From a marine gamma proteobacterium HTCC2089 (GTDB taxonomy: Bacteria > Pseudomonadota > Gammaproteobacteria > Pseudomonadales > Azotimanducaceae), in contig CAJJDH010000025.1 in the NCBI GenBank assembly GCA_905182905.1, positions 39,718-103,717 of the forward strand: DNA of 64,000 nucleotides, given 5' to 3'. The position numbers and the translations under genes are program-made. The notes below the pieces were generated by a model. The model did no database searches and was not told where the DNA came from. It was given only the letters and a program-made list of their open reading frames with translations. Positions 20,392-28,574 of this stretch are shown one piece after another. Positions within the stretch are counted from its first letter, which is position 1. The number at the start of each line of letters is the position of its first letter.

Positions 20392-20673
20392 ATGCTTTTT
20401 GTTCTTATCTGCCAAGACAAACCTAACCATAGTGAATTAAGACAGAGCATTCGACCCAAACACCTTGAGTATTTGTCCACACAAGACGTGCGCTTCGCAG
20501 GGCCGATGCTCACTGATGATCAAAGCCAAATGGTCGGCTCCATCGTTTTCATAGTTGCCGAGGATTTAGCTGCAGCTAAATCCATTGCTGACAACGACCC
20601 CTACTATCTCGCGGGCCTGTTCGAAAGCGTCACCGTTCACCCTTTTAAACAAGCAATACCAGCGGAGTCTTAA
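20392..20673 (+). CDS. YciI family protein
   Basis: A 93-residue YciI-like protein (ferredoxin-like alpha+beta fold). Conserved features are a leading LFVLICQDKP strand, an RPKHLEYL helix with the conserved His, GPMLTDD and a DDPYY-like DNDPYYLAGL. Family members are small, often of unknown function, and sometimes act with dehydrogenases or dehalogenases. An AGGAG site lies 6 bases before the ATG. It is followed after 2 bp by an SDR gene, so the two are translated as a pair. Confidence 0.85.
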   Translation: MLFVLICQDKPNHSELRQSIRPKHLEYLSTQDVRFAGPMLTDDQSQMVGSIVFIVAEDLAAAKSIADNDPYYLAGLFESVTVHPFKQAIPAES

Positions 20674-20675
20674 CC

Positions 20676-21389
20676 ATGAAAAAAGCCATCATTAGCGGAG
20701 TTGGACCTGTTGAAGGTTTGGGTGCACAACTTTGTATACGCTTCGCCAGCAAGGGTTTACACGTTCTTGTGGCAGGTCGAACACAAACTAAACTCGACGC
20801 GGTAGTAAATGTCATTAAGGACAATGGCGGCAGTGCCGAGGCCGTTGTAGCAGATTCCACAAGTGAAGCCGATACTAAAGCACTGTTCGATCTAGCAGGC
20901 TCAGACTTAGATCTAGCCATCTATAACACTGGCAACAATACCCCTGGACGTATAGCCGATATGTCTGCCGAGTATTTTGAAAACAGCTGGCGTGTGTGCT
21001 GTTTTGGCGGCTTTTTGTTTGGTCGAGAAACAGTAAACCGTTTCGCAGGTAACGGGGGTACTTTGCTGTTTACCGGTGCCAGTGCTTCACTCAGGGGCAG
21101 AGAAAACTTCGGCGCCTTCAACTCATCGAAAGGTGCGCTGCGCAATCTGGCACAAGCAATGGCTAAGGAATACGGGCGCGACGGTGTTCACGTGGGTCAT
21201 ATAGTTGTAGATGGCCCCATCGGTGGCGAAAAAATTAAGACGCACTTCCCTGAATACGCAGAAAAGTTGGGTGACCAAGGCATGATCTCAATAGATGGCA
21301 TTGTTGATGGTTACGAATACTTGTACAACCAACCACAACGGGCATGGAGCTTTGAAATAGACGTTCGTACGTCAGTAGAGAAATGGTAA
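20676..21389 (+). CDS. SDR-family protein lacking the catalytic tyrosine
   Basis: A 237-residue Rossmann-fold short-chain dehydrogenase/reductase homologue. The cofactor loop GVGPVEGLG (residues 8-16) departs from TGxxxGxG. NAG is replaced by YNTGNN near 83, and serines lie in TGASAS near 134-138. The YxxxK motif reads FNSSK: Phe148 replaces Tyr while Lys152 remains. Classical hydride-transfer chemistry would therefore be impaired, suggesting a different reaction, a binding role, or help from another residue. It is coupled to the YciI gene. The C-terminal part (YEYLYNQPQRAWSFEIDVR) matches a known SDR subgroup ending. Confidence 0.85.
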   Translation: MKKAIISGVGPVEGLGAQLCIRFASKGLHVLVAGRTQTKLDAVVNVIKDNGGSAEAVVADSTSEADTKALFDLAGSDLDLAIYNTGNNTPGRIADMSAEYFENSWRVCCFGGFLFGRETVNRFAGNGGTLLFTGASASLRGRENFGAFNSSKGALRNLAQAMAKEYGRDGVHVGHIVVDGPIGGEKIKTHFPEYAEKLGDQGMISIDGIVDGYEYLYNQPQRAWSFEIDVRTSVEKW

Positions 21390-21424
21390 CCCTAAACTAG
21401 GCAGGGCAAAATAAGCTCGAAACG

Positions 21425-21453
21425 CAAGAAGAAAGGGAACCAAGCGGCTCCCT
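21425..21453 (-). terminator. terminator after the MaoC pair
   Basis: On the minus strand an AGGGAGCC/GGTTCCCT stem (one mismatch) with a 4-base loop is followed by a TTTCTTCTT tail, about 40 bp after the MaoC gene stop. It also lies after the SDR gene on the plus strand. Confidence 0.6.
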
Positions 21454-21491
21454 AACTCCTACAGCTTCGCGAAAGAAACTTGCCCTAAAGA

Positions 21492-21899
21492 CTAATCTAC
21501 TCGAGCAGCCGCGTAACCTGATAGAACAACTGTGCCATCTTGATTAGTTGTTTCAACTTTAAGATTGACGATTCCATCTGTCACATCTTCAACGGTTGCT
21601 GTTGCATTCAATGAATCTCCAGGCCAAACCTGACTAGTGAAACGCACACCGAACTTAGTCAATCGACCATCACCTACATAGTTTGTAAGCATCGTTCCAG
21701 TCATACCCATAGTGAGCATGCCATGGGCAAAAACTGAGGGGTATCCTGCCAATTCTTTGGTGAACTTCTCATCCGTATGGACAGGGTTGTAGTCCCCTGA
21801 TGCCCCTGCATACATAACGATCTGCGTACGTTTTAAATCTTCTACCAGAGACTCCGTATAGGTGTCACCGGCATTCAAATTGCTTGCTGAAAGTGCCAT
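21492..21899 (-). CDS. MaoC-like dehydratase, C-terminal-half subunit
   Basis: A 135-residue single hot-dog domain with the R-specific hydratase-2 motif ASGDYNPVHTDE; Asp38 and His43 are the catalytic pair. It is the active half of a split MaoC, with the other half encoded 11 bp upstream. Such pairs hydrate enoyl-CoAs, including bulky ones such as steroid side chains in actinobacteria, as heterodimers. The substrate here is unknown. It is the last gene before a minus-strand terminator. Confidence 0.88.
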   Translation of the reverse strand: MALSASNLNAGDTYTESLVEDLKRTQIVMYAGASGDYNPVHTDEKFTKELAGYPSVFAHGMLTMGMTGTMLTNYVGDGRLTKFGVRFTSQVWPGDSLNATATVEDVTDGIVNLKVETTNQDGTVVLSGYAAARVD

Positions 21900-21910
21900 A
21901 TAATTTCTCC

Positions 21911-22408
21911 CTATTGGTCCACTGGTCGTTCAGTTCTAACACCTACGCCACGCGCAGTTATCACCAACTCACCGTTTTGATCATGATATTCTGTAATGGT
22001 TTCAGAGAAAATTAACTTACCTGAACGCTTACCTTCCTTTTCCCACCCTTCGCCTTGCTTCACCGTTGCGGTCAGAACGTCACCAGGACCAATATGGCGG
22101 TGATACTCAAAATGCTGCTCGGCGTGCAAACCGCCACCGCCGCCTCCGCCACCACCGCTACCTGGCTCTTTCTTAATGCCAGTGGCTTCTTTACCTGATC
22201 CGAACCAATCGGCACCGGGTTTGGGACGCAAAAAATAATCCGGGTCAAATTGCGCACTAGACTGAGCAAAGGTTGGTGGTGCAATAACACCGCCGGGCTC
22301 AGTACCTTTAGCGTACTCATCATCATAATAAATTTGGTTATCATCACCGACAGAGCGGGCAAACATCATGATATGACTGCCTTCTACTGGGAACTTATCT
22401 ACGGCCAT
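21911..22408 (-). CDS. MaoC-like dehydratase, N-terminal-half subunit with polyglycine tract
   Basis: A 165-residue hot-dog protein like the MaoC N-terminal (FAS1-type) domain. It begins with a strand ending in FPVEGSHIMMFARSVGD, and HAEQHFEYHRHIGPGDVLT carries the conserved central region. A run of nine glycines (residues about 84-92, GSGGGGGGGGG) interrupts the domain where homologues have a shorter loop; it comes from a GCC/GCG-type repeat near 22127-22160. It probably forms a heterodimer with the adjacent MaoC. A strong AGGGGAG ribosome site precedes the ATG. Confidence 0.83.
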   Translation of the reverse strand: MAVDKFPVEGSHIMMFARSVGDDNQIYYDDEYAKGTEPGGVIAPPTFAQSSAQFDPDYFLRPKPGADWFGSGKEATGIKKEPGSGGGGGGGGGLHAEQHFEYHRHIGPGDVLTATVKQGEGWEKEGKRSGKLIFSETITEYHDQNGELVITARGVGVRTERPVDQ

Positions 22409-22581
22409 TTTTCTCCCCTCTTGAGCATTAGTTGTGTCCCAGAGTATCCACTAGGAACCACTTAAGGTACAAGCCCTTGCCGTTAGATGCGAAAAAAGTA
22501 GAGCCGCGATCGTAGAGAAATATGTGGAAGGTAGATGCAGAGCAACTAAGCAATAAGAATATAGTGAGTAAATCGGGCGTT

Positions 22582-22600
22582 GCCCAGCACTGCGCTGGGC
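22582..22600 (-). terminator. GCCCAGC/GCTGGGC hairpin after the enoyl-CoA hydratase
   Basis: A perfect 7-bp inverted repeat with a 5-base loop sits 19 bp past the stop of the enoyl-CoA hydratase on the minus strand. There is no clear T-tract, so it is only terminator-like. It separates that gene from the downstream MaoC pair. Confidence 0.45.
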
Positions 22601-22618
22601 GTCAGTAGTACGCTGTGG

Positions 22619-23395
22619 CTATTTACCCTTGAACTCAGGTTTTCGCTTTTCCAAAAACGCACTAATGCCTTCGGCCTTATCCTCGGTTTGCACCAGTGCA
22701 CCTTGCGCATATTTTTCAAACATCAGTGCACCAGCCAAACTAGCCTCCATACCAAAATGCACCATCGCCTTCATCGTTCGCGGTACAAAAGGAGCAAAAC
22801 CAGCGAGGTGCTCGGCCATGCTAGCTGTATGTGCTATGAGATCTTCAGACTCAACTAAACGTGTGACCAAGCCAATTTGCAAAGCCCTGTCTGCATCCAT
22901 TGGCTCGCCCATTAACAGCATTTCCATACCCCAGCCACGACCAACAATACGCGGTAATCGCGCAGTGGCACCGCCACCTGGAATAATTCCAAGCTTACCT
23001 TCTGGGGTCGCAAACTTTGACTTTGGTGTGGCAATGCGCAGGTCACAGCCTAGTGCGACTTCCAAACCGCCACCCATACAGATGCCATCGATCGCCGCAA
23101 TAGTTGGTTTGGGCGTGCGCTCCAGCTTATCAGCTAAACCTTGAACAATAGGTTCTAATGCCTTTTTGAAATCTCTGTGTATGACTTCAGACAAGTCTGA
23201 TCCGGCGGCAAACGCCTTGCCACCCGCACCGGTAATGGTAATGACCCGAACATCGTCATCCCAAGCTGCTGCATCTACTGCTGTATGCAAATCTTCTAAG
23301 GTAGCTAGGGAGATGGCATTGTGTTTTTCCGCGCGATTGATCGTGATCAATGCCATAGGTCCGCGAACTTCGTATAGAACATTGTCTAATTGCAT
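22619..23395 (-). CDS. enoyl-CoA hydratase
   Basis: A 258-residue crotonase from the ATG at 23395, which has AAGGA just upstream; an in-frame GTG 12 bp earlier is a weaker alternative. Both hydratase glutamates are present (Glu112 in GGGLE and Glu132 in TPEGKLG), with the oxyanion segments AFAAGSDL and GICMGGG. It would hydrate 2-enoyl-CoA in beta-oxidation. It stands about 210 bp upstream of the MaoC pair on the same strand. Confidence 0.9.
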   Translation of the reverse strand: MQLDNVLYEVRGPMALITINRAEKHNAISLATLEDLHTAVDAAAWDDDVRVITITGAGGKAFAAGSDLSEVIHRDFKKALEPIVQGLADKLERTPKPTIAAIDGICMGGGLEVALGCDLRIATPKSKFATPEGKLGIIPGGGATARLPRIVGRGWGMEMLLMGEPMDADRALQIGLVTRLVESEDLIAHTASMAEHLAGFAPFVPRTMKAMVHFGMEASLAGALMFEKYAQGALVQTEDKAEGISAFLEKRKPEFKGK

Positions 23396-23407
23396 AACTT
23401 CCTTCAC

Positions 23408-23890
23408 TTCACTTATCTAAAGGCCGTTATCCTTGATGAAAGCTTGTGAAGACGCAAGCGCCAGCTACGACAATATCTACTTAGATTTAGGAGAAAAAGA
23501 AAGCCGCCGACCTGGAGAGTGAGCCGGCGGCTTAATAGTCGATCTTGGTTGCTTATATGGTGCTGCAGCAGCTCTTTTTTCTGAACTGGCCTGCTTAAAA
23601 ACCAGCTCAAAAGAGCGTTTCCAACCTCACCCAAGATCTAAGGGGAGAGATGTTGTCCTAAGACAACAACCCTAATATCACCTAATAGGGTTTCTGAAGG
23701 ATGTCGCTACCCCGAAACTTTGTGACATTTTGTTTCATTGAGTGAGTATCTGTAGGGCTTCAAGACCCACGCTTGAGGGAAAGACGCCGCTAAAATTTTC
23801 ACAAAAGGCTTAATCAGACGCCACACCATCTGCTGGAGAACTGGCTAATATTACAATTAAATCAATAACTTAAAGGTATTATGTTGCCGG
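23408..23890 (-). other. 483-bp structured intergenic region (candidate ncRNA or long 3' UTR)
   Basis: No convincing gene is present between the histidine kinase stop and the enoyl-CoA hydratase start. The region carries several hairpins: TGTTGTC-CTAA-GACAACA at 23651-23668, CCCTA/TAGGG at 23670-23690, GCTC-AAAA-GAGC near 23605-23616, and a strong GC stem at 23501-23533. On the minus strand the last is followed by a T-rich tail, so the array could be a small RNA or a structured 3' UTR of the kinase mRNA. Confidence 0.4.
23491..23533 (-). terminator. strong GC-rich terminator hairpin
   Basis: A perfect 9-bp inverted repeat AAGCCGCCG/CGGCGGCTT (23501-23509 and 23525-23533) with a 15-base loop is followed on the minus strand by TCTTTTTCTC. 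It probably ends the transcript coming from the two-component operon, or a small RNA encoded in the gap. Confidence 0.65.
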
Positions 23891-25186
23891 CTAAGTATAT
23901 TTCAGCGTGAACTTTGCGCCACCTGTGGCAGCATCATCAACCGCAATCTGCCAGCCGTGGGCCTGACATAATTGCTGCACAATGGCTAAGCCAAGACCGC
24001 TACCGCCGGTGGTAATGCTGCGAGAGGTTTCTAGGCGGAAAAATGGTTGGAAGATCTCTGTCCTGGACTCTTTGGCAATACCGGGACCGTTATCCGAGAC
24101 TGCAATTTCCCCTGCACCGATATGCAGTGACACCTGTCCGCCGTGATTGATGCCATTAGAAACAAGGTTGGTCAGTACCCGAGCGAAGGCATTAGGCGCA
24201 ACCACGGCACTTGCGCTATTTGCGAGATCAGATGAGACAGTTATGGCTTGGTCATAGGTTGCAACAATACCTTTTACAAACTCGACAACTGCTATCTCTT
24301 GAGCGAGCTCGCCTGTGCCTTTAGCAAAGTGCAGAGCATCACGAATCAACTCATCCATCGCCTCCAAATTGGTCTCGAACCGCGTAATCAACTTTGCATC
24401 AACAGAACTAGGCAAGAGTGCCAGCGCAAGGCGCATTCTGGTCAAAGGTGTGCGCAGATCGTGAGATATACCCGCCATCAACGTGGTTCTATTGGCGAGC
24501 AATAACGAAATCTCACTGGCCATAGTATTGAAATTACGCGCCAATGAGACCAGTTCATGAGGCCCCGTTTCAGGTAACGGCTCTATGTCTTCAATACCGC
24601 GAAACTGCTCAGCTTGTTTAGCTACTTTAACCAAGGGGCGCGCAATGCGACGAACAATCAATAAGGAAGTCAAAAAGACAATTGCTGCGCCAAGGCCAAC
24701 TATCACCACAGCTACATAAAGGAACTGGATATCGCGACGATCGGGCGACAAACCCACCTGTAAATCGTAGTCCGCCATAGGCACCACTACCCACACTAGA
24801 TCATCGCCATCCAACATGCGCACATCCATGTCCAATCGATCTCGTAGTTTGTCCTGAAGCAAAGCGGTGTAAGGCAAAAAACGATCTAGTTCAGGCAGGT
24901 CCATTGTTGCTTCGCTGATAATCAGGTCGTGATTTTGCGCTAGCTCCAACTCGAAGTAAGGCCGGGCAGCGGGCGGCAATTCCACCCAAGTTTGGCAGGA
25001 TAAAACCAGTAAGGCCGCTTCATCATCAGCAGAGCGTTCGGCAATGGGGTCGATAACGAAGGCATACAAAGCAATAGTGGATACAACAACCATCAACATG
25101 CTACTAAACCCGAGGGTTAAGTTCGTGCGCACCAACAAAGAGGAAGGGCCACGCAGAATGGGCAAATTAGCACGTGTGGGGATCAT
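23891..25186 (-). CDS. EnvZ-like sensor histidine kinase
   Basis: A 431-residue membrane kinase. TM1 lies near residues 25-48, a periplasmic domain spans roughly 50-155 and TM2 lies near 157-178, followed by HAMP. The H-box GISHDLRTPLTRMRL, the N-box NLVSNGINHG, G1 DNGPGI and G2 GGSGLGLAIV are intact, so it should autophosphorylate and signal to the regulator encoded upstream. The layout (HAMP, HisKA, short ATPase) is that of EnvZ. The periplasmic sensor is not recognisably EnvZ, so the stimulus need not be osmolarity. Confidence 0.9.
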   Translation of the reverse strand: MIPTRANLPILRGPSSLLVRTNLTLGFSSMLMVVVSTIALYAFVIDPIAERSADDEAALLVLSCQTWVELPPAARPYFELELAQNHDLIISEATMDLPELDRFLPYTALLQDKLRDRLDMDVRMLDGDDLVWVVVPMADYDLQVGLSPDRRDIQFLYVAVVIVGLGAAIVFLTSLLIVRRIARPLVKVAKQAEQFRGIEDIEPLPETGPHELVSLARNFNTMASEISLLLANRTTLMAGISHDLRTPLTRMRLALALLPSSVDAKLITRFETNLEAMDELIRDALHFAKGTGELAQEIAVVEFVKGIVATYDQAITVSSDLANSASAVVAPNAFARVLTNLVSNGINHGGQVSLHIGAGEIAVSDNGPGIAKESRTEIFQPFFRLETSRSITTGGSGLGLAIVQQLCQAHGWQIAVDDAATGGAKFTLKYT

Positions 25187-25246
25187 AGTTTATACGTTCT
25201 TCCAATCGCCACTAAGAATGGCACCAAGGTAAGCGTACAGCTTAAG

Positions 25247-26020
25247 CTACTTCGACTCGCTCTGAACAGTAGCAGTATCTAAGTTATCGCCAGCGGCCAA
25301 CCCAGGATTAGGGCAGAACATATAACCTTTACCCCAAATGGTTTTTATATAAGCGGGCTTAGCTGGATCAACCTCTAACTTAGAGCGCAGCCTTGTTACT
25401 CTAACGTCAATAGAGCGATCAAAAGGGGAGCGCTCGGCCCCAGTCAATAAATCGAGGATTCGGTCACGATGTAAAACCTTATTTGGATTCGATACTAAAA
25501 TTGCCAGCAAATCGAATTCCCCGGAGGTCAGAGGAATAAGTACCCCTTCACTACTCAAGCTATGTGATGCAAGGTCCAAACAAAACGGACCAAAGAAAAC
25601 TTCTCTATCCACACCCTCATCTACCACTGCAGACTTACTCGCACGCCGCAATACTGCTCTAACCCTTGCCAATAGTTCTCTAGGGTTAAACGGTTTGGGT
25701 AAATAGTCGTCTGCGCCCACTTCTAAACCAACAATTCGATCTACCTCATCGCCTTGAGCCGAGACAATAATAATTGGTAATTCGTTACGTTTTTTCAGTC
25801 GCTGGGCAATTGACAACCCATGCTCACCAGGCAACATCAAGTCTAGAATCAGCAAATCCACGTCATGCTCGCTTAGATAAGCGTCCATTTCTTCACCCGA
25901 AGCCACTGCAGCAACGTGAAACCCCTGCTGCTGGAGATATTCTTGAGTTAGTTCACGGATCTCTGGGTCATCATCTACGACTAATAGGTGCTCAAGGTCA
26001 GCGCTTTCTTCAATTGCCAT
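25247..26020 (-). CDS. OmpR-like response regulator
   Basis: A 257-residue regulator: receiver domain (LLVVDDDPEIRE, phospho-acceptor in LLILDLMLPGEHG, and Lys in GADDYLPKPF) and a C-terminal winged helix (SPFDRSIDVRVTRLRSKLE). The best start is the ATG at 26020, which begins the conserved MAIEES... region and overlaps the upstream gene by 11 bp (ATGGCAATTGA). The frame stays open further upstream but inside the neighbouring gene. Two glutamines and a serine-rich tail follow the DNA-binding domain. It works with the kinase encoded next. Confidence 0.9.
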   Translation of the reverse strand: MAIEESADLEHLLVVDDDPEIRELTQEYLQQQGFHVAAVASGEEMDAYLSEHDVDLLILDLMLPGEHGLSIAQRLKKRNELPIIIVSAQGDEVDRIVGLEVGADDYLPKPFNPRELLARVRAVLRRASKSAVVDEGVDREVFFGPFCLDLASHSLSSEGVLIPLTSGEFDLLAILVSNPNKVLHRDRILDLLTGAERSPFDRSIDVRVTRLRSKLEVDPAKPAYIKTIWGKGYMFCPNPGLAAGDNLDTATVQSESK

Positions 26021-26900
26021 TATTACCGAGTACCTTTTCTTCTTGGGAATCTTGAACCGGATTTTGCTCCGATTCATAACTAATATTTTGCGCCTGAACT
26101 GGCGCATTGACTGTCTTCACCGACCGCTGCGCTGGTGCCTGTGAGTTAACCTGATTTCTTTCTGCGCGGCGACCAAATCCAGCCCCAAACCTCACCGTAG
26201 CTCTAAACACTTGGCGAGACGGTTGTTGGGGTTGCAAGGTACCCGTTTTTGCACTTACGACACGAGATTTGTCATTGGGAATATTCGACGGTTGTATCTG
26301 CGGCAATCTGATATTTGCCACCGCGCTGCCGTTAGCCGATCTTTTTCTCAATTCTTCCAGCGGCACTGGGGTTACTGTGCTTTGGGTGACACGAGAGCCA
26401 TCAGGAAGCACCCGAGTAACTTTTGCTGTAATCACTACAGTACCTTTCTGGTTACGCGGAATTGGTTGGCCGTATCTAAACTGTCGCTGCGCACGAACAA
26501 GACCTTCCTCTATATCTGATTGCCCATTTTGACGCTGGCCGTTATTTGGCGCGACGGATTGCACCCGCGCCTTATTCATACGAGAGCGCACTTCTGCTAA
26601 TAAATCTCGCCGCTGGGCCGGTTGTAGCTGAGGCCAACTGCGCACTAATTCGTTAATTTCGCGATCTGACTTATCGGTAAGATCCCAAATGACATTTGAG
26701 GGTTCGCCAGCGGTTACTTTTGCGGGCTTTGAAGATACTGGAGTGTTGGCACTGGCTGCTGTTATGCCTGGCCCAAAAAAACTCAAAGCAAAACTCAACA
26801 CACAAAGGAAGGTGTTGGGAAGTGGCTTTTGGTTTAGCTCTGGCTTTTGGTTTAGCTCTGGCTTTTGCTTTTGCTTTTGCTTTTGCTTCGAAAAAATCAT
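26010..26900 (-). CDS. exported protein of unknown function with repeat-expanded N-terminus
   Basis: I do not recognise this 296-residue protein. From the ATG at 26900 (a GTG at 26915 is an alternative) the N-terminus is KQKQKQKQ followed by PELNQK twice, then a hydrophobic stretch (FLCVLSFALSFFGPGITAASA) that looks like a signal peptide or anchor with an unusually long basic n-region. A motif near residues 75-105 (ELVRSWPQLQPAQRRDLLAEV) resembles W..L.P.QR..L helices of small periplasmic proteins. The rest is Gln-, Arg- and Pro-rich. It overlaps the OmpR-like gene by 11 bp, so the three genes form an operon and the protein may feed the sensor (inference). Confidence 0.65.
   Translation of the reverse strand: MIFSKQKQKQKQKPELNQKPELNQKPLPNTFLCVLSFALSFFGPGITAASANTPVSSKPAKVTAGEPSNVIWDLTDKSDREINELVRSWPQLQPAQRRDLLAEVRSRMNKARVQSVAPNNGQRQNGQSDIEEGLVRAQRQFRYGQPIPRNQKGTVVITAKVTRVLPDGSRVTQSTVTPVPLEELRKRSANGSAVANIRLPQIQPSNIPNDKSRVVSAKTGTLQPQQPSRQVFRATVRFGAGFGRRAERNQVNSQAPAQRSVKTVNAPVQAQNISYESEQNPVQDSQEEKVLGNNGN
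26818..26885 (-). repeat. in-gene tandem repeats (18-bp x2 and 6-bp CAAAAG array)
   Basis: Inside the start of the exported-protein gene are two 18-bp units encoding PELNQK, next to about four 6-bp CAAAAG units encoding KQ. Both unit lengths are multiples of three, so copy-number change would alter the length of the N-terminus without a frameshift. Confidence 0.75.
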
Positions 26901-26993
26901 TTTAAGGCGATACACCTAAGGCATTTCTACTAATAACGACTTCTATTATGAAAACGCCCTGTTACTGCGCAATTTCCAGGACGTATCATTTTG

Positions 26994-27026
26994 TTTCAAA
27001 CTCGGCTTTTTACACCGAGTTTGAAA
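26994..27026 (-). terminator. 12-bp perfect hairpin downstream of the thiolase
   Basis: TTTCAAACTCGG and CCGAGTTTGAAA form a perfect 12-bp stem around a 9-base loop, about 60 bp past the thiolase stop on the minus strand. No T-tract follows, but position and stability fit transcript-end function. Confidence 0.55.
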
Positions 27027-27087
27027 ACTCTTGATGTCTTGCGCCCAATCAATTCGGGGCAAAACGCCAGTTTAGGTCTGCTGAGGC

Positions 27088-28272
27088 TTATGCTACTTCG
27101 AACAATCCAGCAGCACCCTGTCCACCACCAATACACATGGTTACAACACCATACTTTTGGTTGCGACGCTTCAGCTCACGCAATACAACGCCAGTAGTTC
27201 GTGAACCGGTCATGCCAAACGGGTGTCCGATTGAGATACTACCGCCAAGTACATTGTACTTTTCGTTGTCGATATCTAACGCGTCACGACAGTATAGGCA
27301 CTGAGAGGCAAATGCTTCGTTCAATTCCCAAAGGTCAATGTCATTGATTGATAAACCAGCGTTCTTCAACAAACGTGGAATAGCAAATACTGGACCAATA
27401 CCCATTTCATCAGGCTCACAACCGGCAACGGTAAAGCCACGATATATGCCAATTGGCTGAATACCTAGCTGAGCTGCTCGTTCGGCGCTCATCAACATGG
27501 TCATAGAAGCACCATCAGATAGCTGAGAAGAGTTACCGGCAGTTACTGAGCCGTCTTCTTCAAAAGCTGGAGCGAGGGACGCCAAACCTTCAAGCGTGGT
27601 GTTAGGACGGTTACATTCGTCCTGATCAACCCAAACTGTTTCATGAGTCTCTTCACCGGTTTCTTTATTGACCTTGAGCATGGTGGCATTCATACCAACA
27701 ATTTCTTCAGCAATCTTGCCAGCGTCTACTGCTGCTGCGTAACGCAGCTGGCTTTGCAGTGCGTACTCGTCCTGCATTTCACGCGTTACTTGATAACGAC
27801 GCGCAACCACTTCAGCGGTATTACCCATAGCCATGAAAATTTCTGGCTTTTCTTCGATCAAACGCTTGTTTTGCTTGGACTTACCAGCTTCTTGACGTGT
27901 GCGCATTGAAATAGAATCTACACCACCAGCAATCATTACTTCACTTTGACCTGAAGCAATCTGATTTGCAGCCATTGCAATTGATTGCAGGCCTGAAGAG
28001 CAAAAACGGTTAATTGAAACGCCCGCAGCGCTTACTGGCAGTTTTGACAAAATTACTGCAAGACGCGCTAGGTTGCCGTCTTGTTCACCAGTGTGAGTCG
28101 CAGCACCAACGATTACGTCTTCTACTTCATCAGCTCCGACGTTTGGATTGCGGTCCAAAAGTGAATCAATGCAATGTGCCAAAAGATCATCTGATCGTGT
28201 GAGGTTAAAGCTGCCACGGAAAGCTTTGGTTAAGCCCGTGCGCACGCTATCGACAATTACTACGTCTCTCAT
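27088..28272 (-). CDS. acetyl-CoA acyltransferase (thiolase)
   Basis: A 394-residue thiolase of the FadA/PaaJ-like group. The acylated cysteine is Cys91 (NRFCSSGLQS), followed by the histidine in SIGHPFGMTG near 351 and the second cysteine in CIGGGQGAAG near 377. It would catalyse thiolytic cleavage of 3-ketoacyl-CoA, or the reverse condensation. It is not adjacent to a fadB-type gene. It is divergent from the selenoprotein glutathione peroxidase, with 302 bp between starts. Confidence 0.92.
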   Translation of the reverse strand: MRDVVIVDSVRTGLTKAFRGSFNLTRSDDLLAHCIDSLLDRNPNVGADEVEDVIVGAATHTGEQDGNLARLAVILSKLPVSAAGVSINRFCSSGLQSIAMAANQIASGQSEVMIAGGVDSISMRTRQEAGKSKQNKRLIEEKPEIFMAMGNTAEVVARRYQVTREMQDEYALQSQLRYAAAVDAGKIAEEIVGMNATMLKVNKETGEETHETVWVDQDECNRPNTTLEGLASLAPAFEEDGSVTAGNSSQLSDGASMTMLMSAERAAQLGIQPIGIYRGFTVAGCEPDEMGIGPVFAIPRLLKNAGLSINDIDLWELNEAFASQCLYCRDALDIDNEKYNVLGGSISIGHPFGMTGSRTTGVVLRELKRRNQKYGVVTMCIGGGQGAAGLFEVA

Positions 28273-28574
28273 AGTTTCTTCCCTTTATGAATTAGTTTAT
28301 CTCGTTATGTAGCTCTCGCTACCTCCTGAACCACAGCCTAGCATTTACATAGCTTCTTACCGATTGGGCACATGTAGCGACCAAAGGCTTTGCTTACCGG
28401 CTAGAATTAGAGGAAGACACACCACCAAAATGGTGCGACCTCCAACTCGAACAGTGTCAAGTTCCCCGAACCTGAATGGTAACCAGATCACAGCTGCAAA
28501 GCCAATCCCCGTTTGCGTGAACGCCAACCTCGGTTAGTATCTTGTTCTGCAACAAATACAAACAGGAAACCGAT
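28273..28574. other. 302-bp divergent intergenic region
   Basis: This separates the thiolase and the Sec-glutathione peroxidase. A short CACCA/TGGTG hairpin lies near 28421-28436. Otherwise I see no open frame or clear operator. An AGGAAA ribosome site precedes the peroxidase ATG at 28575. Confidence 0.4.

Noticed and set aside
22072..22362. Alternative frame across the polyglycine region of the MaoC half
   Set aside because: The chosen frame matches the MaoC N-terminal domain on both sides of the tract, so no frameshift is needed.
23413..23634. 73-residue minus-strand frame in the gap after the histidine kinase
   Set aside because: It runs through the strong terminator hairpin at 23501-23533 and starts with TTG without a ribosome site.
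26689..26919. Plus-strand frames antisense to the repeat-bearing exported protein (FAFAFAF-type runs)
   Set aside because: The runs are the complement of the CAAAAG repeat; the minus-strand frame has operon context and a plausible export signal.
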